Shown here in pieces: positions 12,000 to 22,632 of a DNA stretch of 64,000 nucleotides. The notes beneath the pieces are model-generated. The model saw nothing but the letters and a program-made list of their open reading frames with translations, was not told where the DNA came from and did not search any database. Where the stretch lies: contig JAHLKF010000044.1 in assembly GCA_025558075.1 (NCBI GenBank), forward strand, positions 1 to 64,000. The letters run 5' to 3'. Each line of letters opens with the position of its first letter. The first letter of the stretch is position 1. Origin of the DNA: Gaertneriomyces semiglobifer (Eukaryota; Chytridiomycota; Chytridiomycetes; Spizellomycetales; Spizellomycetaceae). The translations under genes and the position numbers were made by a program.

Positions 12000-13142
12000 T
12001 TAACGGAATAATTTAGATAACACACTCTGCTTCAGCCCTCCATTCTCGGGTTTCGCCCCGCTACCTTCATCAGCAACCTTTCGCTGCTTGAACTTACGTC
12101 TCACCTCTGCTTTATCACCCATGCTCGGTCTCTTTTCAGTCTCATGTGTCGTCTCACCCTCATCTTCCACCTTTCTCTTCCTCTTTTTCTCCTCCATTGC
12201 CTCCACCATCTTTGCCATCTGTACATTCTTCTGGTAGCCCTTTGCTTCTCGTTTTGCCATGGCCATCTCGGTGCGGACCCTTTGCTCCCGCACTTTCTTC
12301 TCGTAGGCAATCTGTTCAGTCAAATGGTTCCACTTGAACCGCGGCAGATACTTCATGTTCCAAATATCATCATAATATCGGCTCCGTTTCTTCCCTCCAA
12401 TCTGCTTCCCGTTCAAGTGTTCTGCGGTTAGCCGCGCATCGGTCTTGGAGGTGAACTCGACCCACCCTTCGACAAAATTCTGACGAGAGTTTTTGCGGTA
12501 CTTTTTACGACGGGCCGCGGTGAGCGGGTTTTCGGGAACGAGGTAAATGCGATTAATTGTGCCGTGGGAGGAAAGAAGTTGTCGTAGCTTTTGAGGGCGC
12601 ATGAAGGGTGGGACGCGGGAGAGATAGATGATACCAGATTTTGAGAGGGAAGATGACTTGAGGGCGGTGGATGTGAGAGGTTTGGCACTTGAAGATGCCG
12701 TGGGGGGGAGCGTGGTAAAGGTTATGCCACCGTCGGAGCCATCTTCCTCGGCATCCCCACTCGGCACATTCTGCGCCTCGTCTTCGGCTTCACTGTCAAA
12801 CTCGTCCGAATCCGCAGCTTGATCACTGTCGCTTGACGGCGATGTCTTTGCACCTGCTACGTTTTGCTCGTCGCCATCAGTATCCTCCTCACTCTGCCAT
12901 TCCTCTTCCTCGCCGTTCTCATCCCCACTTTCTTCATCGCTCATCACAAATCGACTATCCGTCCCAGACCGCCCCACTGTCTTTAAATACATTCCCTCGT
13001 GTTCGTCTTCACTTTCACCATCACTCTTTCCCTCGTCTCCATCGTCGCCCGCGATATCCAATGCCAGGGCCTGTCGCGCCTTGATCTTTTCTTCCGTGTC
13101 AACCGGAGCCACAGGCTGCTTTGGCTTCTTGTGTCGCGCCAT
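12000..13142 (-). CDS. ESF2: Pre-rRNA processing protein ESF2/ABT1
   Basis: Nucleolar RNA-binding protein of the small-subunit processome, needed for 18S rRNA maturation; yeast Esf2, animal ABT1. A single exon of 380 residues. The frame stays open 59 codons further upstream, but the ATG at 13142 (MARHKKPKQPV) is the plausible start because the extension is not conserved-looking. The N-terminal half is very acidic and low in complexity. The conserved part is an RRM-like domain, GIIYLSRVPPFMRP through VEGWVEFTSKTDARL, followed by the family signature KKRSRYYDDIWNMKYLPRFKW. A basic C-terminal coil follows. It is divergent from FNIP, with 471 bp between their start codons. Confidence 0.92.
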   Translation of the reverse strand: MARHKKPKQPVAPVDTEEKIKARQALALDIAGDDGDEGKSDGESEDEHEGMYLKTVGRSGTDSRFVMSDEESGDENGEEEEWQSEEDTDGDEQNVAGAKTSPSSDSDQAADSDEFDSEAEDEAQNVPSGDAEEDGSDGGITFTTLPPTASSSAKPLTSTALKSSSLSKSGIIYLSRVPPFMRPQKLRQLLSSHGTINRIYLVPENPLTAARRKKYRKNSRQNFVEGWVEFTSKTDARLTAEHLNGKQIGGKKRSRYYDDIWNMKYLPRFKWNHLTEQIAYEKKVREQRVRTEMAMAKREAKGYQKNVQMAKMVEAMEEKKRKRKVEDEGETTHETEKRPSMGDKAEVRRKFKQRKVADEGSGAKPENGGLKQSVLSKLFR

Positions 13143-13613
13143 TCCTTCCAATCCTCTCTTCTCTTCTAGTCTCCTTCGCCGACTCCTGCACTCTACTACG
13201 ATGGTTGATACAAGTGTTGTTGGCAGTGTTGGACTGGCGAAGGGTAAAAAAGTCTCAGTGCAGGTGTTATGTTCTGATAGCGATAACAAAATGTAACGAA
13301 CATCACCAAACTGACACATCCTTCAAAACGACAGGTTTATCTCGCAAAAGCATCTCACAGAAGGATAGGGAGGGGGATCCGTAGGATCCTAGGAGTGAAT
13401 AGCAGGTTTCTGGATGGCAGAGGGAGGAGTTGCAGCTGGTTGGTAGCTGTGGGTGCTTGTGTGACTTTTCATCGTCATTAGCTATCAATCCAGCCTGGCA
13501 GCTCAAACCTTCGGGAAGCTCTATCAGAGCTCAGATAACTACGTTTGTAAGAGTGTATTATTGTTATAAGAACAGGCTTTCTGCATTATTGCTTTACAAT
13601 TTACGGATTAGAG
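13143..13613. promoter_or_regulatory. Divergent promoter region of ESF2 and FNIP, 471 bp
   Basis: Holds both promoters and 5' leaders. No clear TATA box; a G-rich patch (gatagggagggggatccg) lies in the middle. Confidence 0.5.
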
Positions 13614-16535
13614 ATGTTCACCCGACTGTTCCGTCGACAATCACAGTCCACATCTAACACCACTCAACCGCACAAGGAAAGGGGAAATACCCAACATAGT
13701 CATAGCAACGCGAGCAATGGGAAGGGTGATGCCAGCAGTACTCACATCACCAAGGATGCCGGCCCGAATAACGAGAACAAGAAGCTGGACGAAAGTATAC
13801 GAAAGGCGCTCCGTATCTTGATCTGTCAAGACACCGGGGATAAAAAGAAGCTGGTTTTGTACGATTCGGCTTTTGATGTTGATATCAACACCCAAGCTGC
13901 TCCAAGTCAAGGTCAAGGCCGGGATGTTCCTGGGGCTGCGAATGGCAGCCACTCCACAGGCGTAAACATCAAGATTCCACGACGGCACGACGACCATTCC
14001 ATGAGTGGGAGCATGGGCGGGAGTTGGAGAGGCACTTGGGTTGGAAGCTGGAGTAGTTTTCGGAGCATAAGAGACTCTGGGAGCACGACTGTTAGGGAAA
14101 AGGGGATGAGAGATCAGCGGGAGAAGGACTCAATGAGGCGATTGTCTGGCGTGAGTAGCGTAGGGGGAAGGGGTGACGATGGGAGAGACTGGAGATCCGG
14201 AAGGGGGTTTATTGGAGGGAGACGCAAGGTAAGTACGTGCAAATATCATAGATGAAGAAGCCCAAGTGTTACATTTCGGATGGCAATGGGTTCAACTATT
14301 GACATTAACTAATGATTCCTCTTCTTTATCGCCACATCGTACAGTCATTGAAGAATCTCGATCTCATTGGGGAAATGATGTTCGGCGCTGTCCCGCTCAC
14401 GCCCAAAGGCATTACCACTAAAATTCACTACTTTCGGGCACCGCACCTGCAAATTCTTATTACCAAAGTATTCACGCTCCCCACTGACATAGACGAGCAA
14501 GAAGAAGAAGAGATGTTATCACATTTATTGGCGCATGCGAGAACGGGAAGTTTAAGTAGCTCTTACGAGAGCGATGAAAGTTGGAGTCCAGTGGGAAGTG
14601 TGGAAGGGGGAGATGGGAGTTGGCGGAGCGGGTGGGGTAGGCACAGTGGAGCGCTAAAGGTTTGCATTCATGAACGACTTCATTTTTGTGCTTCCGATGG
14701 GCGACGCTGAGCTCACTGGATTCATTCCCTCCTTTTGACTGAATATTCAATCAGAAACCGCGAAGGCGAGTCTCCTACAGCGTCGCGCTCCTAATTGACT
14801 GTTCCTCCACGCCTTTGCTCCGCGATTTTGTCTTTACCCATTATATCCTCCTCGAAAGACATCTTCTTCGCCTACAAAAGAAGGTGCTTCTCATCATCAT
14901 GGAATCTCTGCGATCCGACCACACCCCTTCTTCCTCTTCCTCGTCCATCCCGTGTTCCGAATCTCACGCGCGCTACCACGATTTCCCGCGACGACCGCCA
15001 TCCACGAGCTCCACATCCACCTCCTCAATCTCGGTGTCCGACCGCGACACGCTTTCGTTTCCGTGGTTCAGCACTGCGTATGCGTTGCAGAGCGATACGG
15101 ATTTGATGGAAGTCGTGCATCGCGTGCAAGACAATATTTCGATTCTGTATGAAGCCCCGCGAATGGAGGAGCCGATTTGGTTGGATATGGAGTGTTTCCC
15201 GCAACGATCTGGAGACGTGGCCGAGCGGTTTGTGAAGATGTTCAAAGAGATGATAGAAGAGTTAAACGCCGTGGGGAAGAGCGGGTGAGTTTTCCATTGT
15301 TGTTTTCAAACCTGCTGGATGCAGCAATTTTGTGACTTCACGTTCGCGGACGGCATGGGGTTTTTTCTTTGGATACTAAGTTCAATAATTTTGCAGGTTC
15401 TTAATCACTTTTATTACGGCGCTCCTCATGCATCACACGGGCTGGACTCAGACGCTGTTACCCTCCACCGCATTCTCGCCTACGTCCCCTACATCTTCTC
15501 CCTCCACATCAAACCCATATATCACCCAAATCAACCAACTGTACGGAAACACCACCTCGCCGCCACGTACAGCGCGAACACTTGTTATTGGAAATAAAAC
15601 GTTTGCCCAGAAACTGCTGAGCATTGCAACGTACTTTGTGCGATGCACGGAGCTGGTAGAAGGGGTGCAGCAGGCTGTACCCCATGGTGACAATGAGGGG
15701 ACCGTGGGGGGTGACGAGCAGGCACAGGAAGTGGAGTTGGGCGGGTACGTGGAAATAGCATTACCAGGGTAAGTACGTGTGCCATCCCATGATATTAATC
15801 CAGCTTGAAAATCTCCGTCACTTCAACGCAGCGCGAAAGTAGAGGTGGAATGGCCTAATGCTAAAGTCCCGTTTCTTTTCTTTTCCGTGCAGGACCCAAG
15901 TCGTACATACGATACCCTCCGCCTCGGACCCACTTCCCCCGATTCCTCTTCACCGTTTCACGTATAGTAGGTCCCTTCTAGGTGGATACAACCATACCCA
16001 CTCCACCACCGACCGGTCACGACTACCACCACCCACAGCCGCAGACCACAATCCCATGCCGACACTCTACTCCCCAGACTTTGCAATCATGGCGCTGCCC
16101 ATGCTCCCGCCCATGTCAGTGCTCACCGACGATCTAGCTTTTGATTCAGAGTTGTCAGGGGGCACCGCGACAGTAGTGGTTGTGGATTGCGAAGGGTACG
16201 CCGTTCGACTAATTAGACGTCGCGTGGCGTCCCCAGGCGCTGTACGTAGTGAATGGGGAAGTGGTGTTAGCGGTAGTGGCGGCGGCAGTAGCGCCGGACG
16301 GCTACGACCGCGCAATGCAGAGACATTTGTTGTTCCTTTTGGTGGGGACCACAGTGAGAGTGACAAGGGTGGTGGACAAAGCGTCAAGCAGGGCGTGGAG
16401 CGGATGGTGGAGGGAGTCACAGCGTTGTTGGAGTGTGGGTTTGGAGCAGCGGATGTGGTAGAGTATTTGGAGATGGGGTTGCGAGATATATTGGCAGGCA
16501 TGATGCGACGAGGTGAGGTCCGAGTGTCTGGGTGA
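13614..16535 (+). CDS. Folliculin-interacting protein (FNIP/Lst4 family)
   Basis: Partner of folliculin in the lysosome/vacuole-linked Rag GTPase regulation of TORC1; the yeast counterpart is Lst4. Five exons (13614-14228, 14345-14659, 14755-15284, 15397-15768, 15893-16535) join to 824 residues. N-terminal longin-like part: ALRILICQDTGDKK.LVLYDSAFD, then NLDLIGEMMFGAVPLTPKG and KIHYFRAPHLQILITKVF, the most conserved FNIP stretch. The DENN-like middle (LLIDCSSTPLLRDFVFTHY, FLITFITALLMHHTGW) and a C-terminal DENN block (TATVVVVDCEGYAVRL, ALLECGFGAADVVEYL) follow. Low-complexity Ser/Gly linkers separate the blocks. Shorter than vertebrate FNIP1/2 (about 1100 residues). Transcribed convergently with the adaptin-like gene. 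Confidence 0.85.
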
Positions 16536-16805
16536 TCGGTGGTCGGTGGTGCGGGTAATGGGAATGAGGGGGTGGGCGGGATTTTTTAGATGAACATTGA
16601 CTGCCTCTATTTTTGCGCGTGAACGCGTATGTCTATACGAACGGAATAAAGTGAACCAAACCTATCGGTGCGGTCGTGGCATTCGACGAGGTCCCGCTTG
16701 CTAATAAAGCGAGCCATGTCTTTGTGCGTCGACTTTCCAGAGAGTCACAGGGTGTGCGTGAATGCAGTTCATCTCCAAGAAAACGTAAACGCGGTACGAG
16801 ACCAT

Positions 16806-18500
16806 TTACTCGTCTACCGTGTCCATCTCAATATCGATGCCGAAATCAGCAGGATCCCCAACCGCGGCGTCCATCTTCACGTCGCCCGCCCACACCCTTA
16901 AACAACTCTCCGCCTCATTTTTAACCAGCAACAAGTTTCCGTTCTTCGTTTGCCCCAATCGGACGAGGAGGTCACAAATTGCCGTGCGAACGTCGCGTAC
17001 GAACGGATCCTCATTTTCCAGTGAAGATGCGGTTGAGATTGCGGGTTCGGAGAGTTGAGGAGTTGGAGGTTGATGGATGCGCGTAAGACAGTGCAGTGCC
17101 GTGCGTACAACGGCCCAGGACGGAGTTTGGAGGGCGGACGTGTAGAGACGTACTATCTGCTCGCGTTCTTCTGGTCCTTCCTGTTTCAGTGATTCTTGAG
17201 TGTGATTCTGCTGGGTGTCCTTGGAGCTTGCTAGATCCGTATTTCGGGCACCAAGTTCTGTGCTCGAAGCGTTGATAGTAAAATCGGCTTGTTCTCGTGC
17301 ATCGTGACTGACCAGGAGAGCAATGATCTCCAGCAACCAGATCTGAAGAAACGGGGCATGAGCTCTTTGAAAGTCGTACTCTGGAATGTGGCTTAGAATG
17401 ATCTGTGTGTTGATGTGAAGAAAGGCAGGTAGGAGGGCAGAATATGAAGTTCGAATGTGCGGTTGCTTGCTTTCGTTCTGGTAGTACGAAAACGCAAGGG
17501 CAGGTGGCAGGTGAGTTCCACTACTGTAACCCTCGACTTGAGACTCACGAACGAAAATGCGTATACGTACTGTAATCAACCCATGATAACACGCCAAAAC
17601 GCCAGACAAACAATCCACACCACCAACCAAACACTTTCTGACCCGCTTCTCGATATCACTTCCGTACGCGAATCCTAGTCCTGGTGCGTCCCCCAGTCTG
17701 TCTCCACAAACCTGGGCGATTCTCCGCAAGACAAACAAGGCCTTTCCCCTGACGTCCTCTCTTTTCAAACATTTGAGTACGCTCGGCAAGAGAGTTTGAA
17801 CCATGAGCACGCCTTCATCTGAGGGCGCAAGGATAGTGGCCAGACATGTTAATGCGCAGAGAACGACGGAGGGAATGGGCGAGGAAATGTCGGATAGGAG
17901 TGTATTCGTCATCAGGAGGCAGAGTGGCGAGGCGGGAGTGAGGAACTGGGTGAGGACGGTGTATGCTATAATAGATTGCGGCAGCATGTGTTAACTCGGG
18001 GAGCGACAGGGGGGCAAAGTTTGAAAGAATAGGAAATGCTTTACCAATACGCTTGGGCCATCCCCATTCGGATGACCGGATGAGATTAATAGCTTTAATA
18101 TCTGCAAAGCGACAGGGCTGCCCATGTGTTTCGATAATCAGACATCGAAGGAGAAGTTCTGCTGTTTCTCCCTACGAATACAGTGTTCATTAGATACAAT
18201 AAGTCAAGTTGCGCAGAAGCCCTCCACAATGGCGGAACAGTACTTACTTACACTCGGTACTCTTTCATCACCTCTTTCCAAGAACTTCAGACGGATGGCT
18301 TCGCGCTCTGCAGAGAGGACAACGCTTTCTTCGTTGTCGGTTTTACAGAATGCAAGTGAAGTAAGGAATGCATGGTGGGCTGCGGAGAAGCGATCATCTT
18401 TGTAGGAAGATCTACGTAGGTCGTCCATCACCGTCAGGTGTGGGCATGTATACGGGAGGCAGGATCTTGTGAGAGTGAGGACCACGCGCTGAAGCACCAT
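16806..18500 (-). CDS. Adaptin-like large subunit, probably AP-4 epsilon trunk
   Basis: Looks like the helical-repeat trunk of an adaptor-complex large chain. Exons 18252-18500, 18045-18171 and 16806-17965 join in frame; a further intron at 17478-17570 is likely but is itself in frame (93 nt), so the product is about 480 or 511 residues. The adaptin hallmark is CRFADIKAINLIRSSEW, then WPKRIAYTVLTQFL and LCLLMTNTLLSDISS. Further in are KALFVLRRIAQVCGD, a segment YDFQRAHAPFLQIWLLEIIALL matching the conserved block before repeat 10 of epsilon/gamma chains, and RTALHCLTRIH. I favour AP-4 epsilon, but gamma-type or AP-5 chains were not excluded. It is about half the length of animal AP4E1 and lacks hinge and ear domains. 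The start could also be the ATG at 18428. Confidence 0.6.
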
Positions 18501-18581
18501 CTCCTTTGGAATTTGGACCGAAACGATGCTTAGAACAAGAAATGTATTTCGAACTCAATTTCAATTCATTGGAATACAAGT

Positions 18582-19034
18582 TTACTCAGGTTCAGGACTA
18601 GGAGTAACAGGAAGCGGAACTATCCCATGCGCACAAGGTTCCTTTGAAACCCCGTCATCACCAGCACCTGCTGGAGTACTCATACATCCCCCAGTTCCAT
18701 CGCCCCCACCATCACAGCTACTAACAACATTGGCCCCCGCAACCATAACGCACTGCACAAACTCGGGAGTGGACACCCAACCACAGGTGCCATTCTTCAA
18801 CTGAGTACACTCGGCCACAGCATAACACGCGTACTCTGGGCGAAAGATACACGGACTGGCCATGTTGTCGGTTGAGCATATCTCGCCGGAGCAGCCGGAC
18901 CGCATGCAGTAGTTATCGTGGTTCTTGTCATATTTGGTGTGCGATGATGAAGGGTATGGGTCCGTCGGCAGTGCCGTTATGTGTGCAGCGAGAGAGACAA
19001 TCAAGAGTCCGAGGAGTATCGTTTGCTTGTACAT
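18582..19034 (-). CDS. Small secreted cysteine-rich protein (eight-cysteine-cluster type)
   Basis: A 150-residue protein beginning with a clear signal peptide (MYKQTILLGLLIVSLAAHI, cleavage likely after TALP). The ATG at 19034 is chosen because the open frame upstream would bury the signal peptide. The mature part has a compact cysteine motif: CMRSGCSGEICS, then PCIFRPEYACYAVAEC, then GTCGWVSTPEFVQC. This matches my memory of a domain described mostly in bacterial secreted proteins as an eight-cysteine cluster. After it the chain becomes Gly/Ser/Pro-rich with further cysteines. Function unknown: it could be an extracellular or wall-associated protein. The family assignment is recall, not a search. 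Confidence 0.62.
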   Translation of the reverse strand: MYKQTILLGLLIVSLAAHITALPTDPYPSSSHTKYDKNHDNYCMRSGCSGEICSTDNMASPCIFRPEYACYAVAECTQLKNGTCGWVSTPEFVQCVMVAGANVVSSCDGGGDGTGGCMSTPAGAGDDGVSKEPCAHGIVPLPVTPSPEPE

Positions 19035-19915
19035 CTCGACCAGTCTTCCATTACATATAGAAGGATGAAAGAATCGATGTGTTTTTCTCACCCAACGGTG
19101 ATCAATGCTGTCAAACTTTATTTCATTGCGTGCTTTATATATAGGCTGCGTTACTACATGTGGCTTGACAATGGAGGGTCTGGCATGTTCTGCTGCAAGT
19201 TCTATACCCTGTTGACACTTGTGACAGGTCGTCAATAACGATGTGACTTACTCATTAGCTCTTAAAGTTCACGGGTTGAATGCATGAATAAAGGGCACAT
19301 GGACATGCTAGAATGAAAAAAGAAAGCCAAACCGGCACGGCATGCATTATGAAGACTGCCCTCCGAAGAGATCCATTTGTTTGAGCAAGTGTTCAAATTG
19401 ACAATGAGAGAATCACCACGTCTGCTGGTCAAGCTTCCCCCAATTCATCAGCATTTTGCACCTGTTGTTGTCACGATTGCCATTCATTATCCACTTTTTG
19501 AAGAAAGGAATTGAATGCTCCAGTCAGTCGGTGACAAGAACAACAACGCGCTTTCGCGAGTGATGACATAAACATTGAATATCACATGAGTACTCACGTG
19601 GGTATCATATGACCCAACTGGTGGCGTCGTGTGGCGTTTGAGTGTTAGGGTTTGCTATCGCATTGTCCGAAACGCGTCGCGCGTTGCGATATTTCGCAGT
19701 TTTTGATTTTTGATATTGCGTGTGCGATAGGTGAGAGGTCAGATTGTAGTCTTGTGGGGAGGTATTACGATAGTAGCAGAGTAGCGAAAAGAGATAGAGA
19801 GGGATAGAGAGAGAGTGTGTGTGTGCTTGTGTGTGAGAGAGAGAGAGAGAAGTTAAAGAGGGCATTGATTCCTCGTTGGGAAAAGGTAAAAGCACATACT
19901 GCAACGAATTGAAAG
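19035..19915. other. Divergent intergenic region with GA/GT microsatellite
   Basis: Between the secreted cysteine-rich gene and PUT2. At about 19795-19850, just before the PUT2 start region, lies a mixed GA and GT repeat that may belong to the PUT2 5' leader. No gene is seen in the rest. Confidence 0.55.
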
Positions 19916-21977
19916 ATGAAGGTCGGAAAGAGAGCTTTCAGTACGGCAACGGCTGCCGTGAGGCAGCACCAGAACTCATTGATGGGGTTGTCCCAGGCCC
20001 CACAATTGGGCACGTTCACGGTATGTCCTCTTCCTTTCCGTGTCGTGCGTCCGTCTCGCGAACCACTGCTCAACCTTCCCCACTTCTACGCAGCTTCCCG
20101 CGATTAAAAATGAGCCAGTGGTAAGCACCTTTATACCGCGTTGTGAAGGCAACTTGTAGAGAATAGTTGTGCTGAACCAGGGTTACTGATAGCACGAATA
20201 TGCACCGGGTTCCGCGGATCGCAAAGGACTTCAAAGCGCGCTTGCCGAGCTTCGCGCACAGATCGCCACCGACGGTCCCATTCCCATTCCGTCCATCGTG
20301 TCCGGCACATCCATCCATTCCTCTCAGACACTCTCGCAAAACCTCCCGTTCGAACACCAAACCAACCTCGCGACGTCTCATCTCGCGACACCCGCCACCA
20401 TCCAACTCGCCATCAAAAAAGCGCTCGAAGTCAAACCCTATTGGGAATCTCTCCCCTTTTCGGACCGCGCCGCCATCTTTCTCAAAGCCGCCGACCTGCT
20501 TTCGACGAAATACCGACACAAGGTGATGGCAGCCACCATGCTGGGCCAGGCCAAGAACGCTTACCAGGCCGAAATCGACGCTGCCGCCGAACTCGCTGAT
20601 TTCTGGCGGTTCAATTGCCAGTATGCTGCTCAGATCTACGCTGACCAGCCGGTGATGAACAGCCCGCATACGTGGAACCGGATGGAGTATCGTGGGTTGG
20701 AAGGGTTTGTCGTTGCTTATTCCCCGTTTAATTTCACGGCTATTGGTGGAAACCTTGTCAGTGCTCCCGCGTTGATGGGGAATGTTGTTTTGTGGAAGCC
20801 TTCTCCAATGGCGATGTACTCTAACTACTTGGTGTACGAGGTGCTCAAGGAGGCTGGTTTACCTGATGGAGTGATCCAGTTCTTACCTGCCGATGCAGAG
20901 CTCATGACCAAAGTAAGCTTACACTAACACATACGATCAGGCTTATGGATCGTGTATCATCTAACAACTGTATTCTTGTAGGAAACGTTCTCCCATCCGG
21001 CGTTTACGGGACTCCACTTTACGGGCTCCACCCACATCTTCCGCCACCTCTACCAAACCATCTCCAACAACCTCCTCACCTACAAAAGCTACCCCCGCAT
21101 CGTCGGCGAAACCGGCGGCAAAAACATGCACTTCATCCACCCCTCCGCCGACGTCCAAAACGCCGCCTACCAAACCGTCCGTGGCGCATTCGAATACAAC
21201 GGCCAAAAATGCAGCGCCACATCTCGCTGCTACGTCCCCGAATCCCTCTGGCCCACCTTCCGCGACACAATGGTTTCCGAAACCCAGCGTCTCAAAATGG
21301 GGCCCGTGGACGATTTCCAAAACTTTATCACGGCAGTCATCAATGAACAATCCTATAAGCGTATCACTTCCTACCTTGAGCGTATACAGAGTGGTGAGAT
21401 CCGGGATTGTGAGGTGTTGGCGGGCGGAAAGTACAGTGATGAGAAGGGGTGGTATATCGAACCCACCATTGTTCAGACAAAGGATATGTATACACCCACC
21501 ATGAAAGACGAGTTGTTTGGACCCGTGTTGACGTGTTATGTGTATAAAGACGCCGAATGGGAGACGGTCTTGAAACAGGCGGATGAAACCACTCCGTATG
21601 CATTAACCGCTGCCATGTAAGTCACAAAAAAAAACAAAACACAAAAAAAAAAAAACTCCCCACACACGATTGTTAACTCACTCTCGATTGTTTTTTTTTA
21701 TTTTTTTTTTAGTTTTGCTACATCCCGACCCGCCATCCACCAAATCTCCCACCGCCTCCTGCACACAGCCGGAAACCTCTACATCAACGATAAATCCACC
21801 GGCGCCGTCGTCGGCCAACAACCCTTTGGCGGCGCCCGGGCGTCGGGGACAAACGACAAGGCTGGGTCCATGCTCAATTTGTTGAGGTGGACGTCTCCCC
21901 GCACTGTTAAGGAAACGTTTGTGCCGTTGAGTGGGGTGGGGTATGTCAGTAATCAGGCGGATTTTGTGGATGCGTGA
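19916..21977 (+). CDS. PUT2: Delta-1-pyrroline-5-carboxylate dehydrogenase, mitochondrial
   Basis: Second enzyme of proline breakdown; oxidises P5C/glutamate semialdehyde to glutamate with NAD+. Five exons (19916-20020, 20094-20120, 20193-20912, 20982-21616, 21713-21977) encode 583 residues. The leader (MKVGKRAFSTATAAVRQ) looks like a mitochondrial presequence. The 27-nt second exon encodes LPAIKNEPV, a conserved ALDH4 segment, which confirms it. The body has AYSPFNFTAIGGNL and VLWKPSPMAMYSNY. The catalytic pair is Glu near residue 327 in GETGGKN and Cys near 361 in YNGQKCSATSR. LFGPVLTCYVY and VVGQQPFGGARASGTNDKAG follow near the end. The last intron has long A and T runs at its ends. Confidence 0.95.
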
Positions 21978-22632
21978 TGAATGTGAAATGGGGAGACGAA
22001 AGGTGTGTGTGATTGAAGCTTGTGGGGTTGTGTGTGCGGGGTTTGTGAGAGAGAAAGAGGGAGGGAGAAAGAGCGAGAGGGACGTTGTGTATTTTTTTTC
22101 ATTTATTTTCTACTCTTTGATGATTTTTATCTAAACATCTGCTGTCTTATTTTCAATTTTTTCTCTCTGTTTGTTGTAATTGTTATACATGTGTTGTAGT
22201 GTGGTGGTGGGAGGAAGGGAAGGGAAAAAGCGCTAGCGCCACCTATCTCCAAACTTGTCCATTTCAATCCTTCGGTTACAACGCACACATCGGTTACAAC
22301 GCACAAATCTGGTGAATATCTGAGTATCTGGGTGTGTGTTAAGCAAACCAGACCCCCTCAAACGTCAAACACGATGTATACGGTATACATACATATACCC
22401 AGTGTAGGTAGGGAAGTAGGTAAGTAAGGTATGCAGTCCACACAACGCCCCCTCCAAAAAAAACCCCCCACACGGCGATCTCACTCTCTCGATCGTCAAA
22501 TCGCTTAACCCCCTCATGTGCTTTCCGGATGGTTTTACCGGAACAAAAAGCTATAAAGAAACCTTTTCCCTAAACTACTAATGAACCACCGCAATGTTCG
22601 TTTCTCCGTTTTTTGTGTGTGCTTTTGTGGAA
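21978..22632. other. Intergenic between convergent PUT2 and F-box gene
   Basis: 3' flanks of two convergent genes, with GA-rich, T-rich and A/C runs. No gene seen. Confidence 0.55.

Noticed and set aside
12144..13384. Several open frames on the plus strand opposite ESF2
   Set aside because: Antisense shadows of the acidic, low-complexity ESF2 coding region.
19034..19235. N-terminal extension of the secreted cysteine-rich protein
   Set aside because: Starting upstream would place 67 hydrophilic residues before the signal peptide; the internal ATG is far more plausible.
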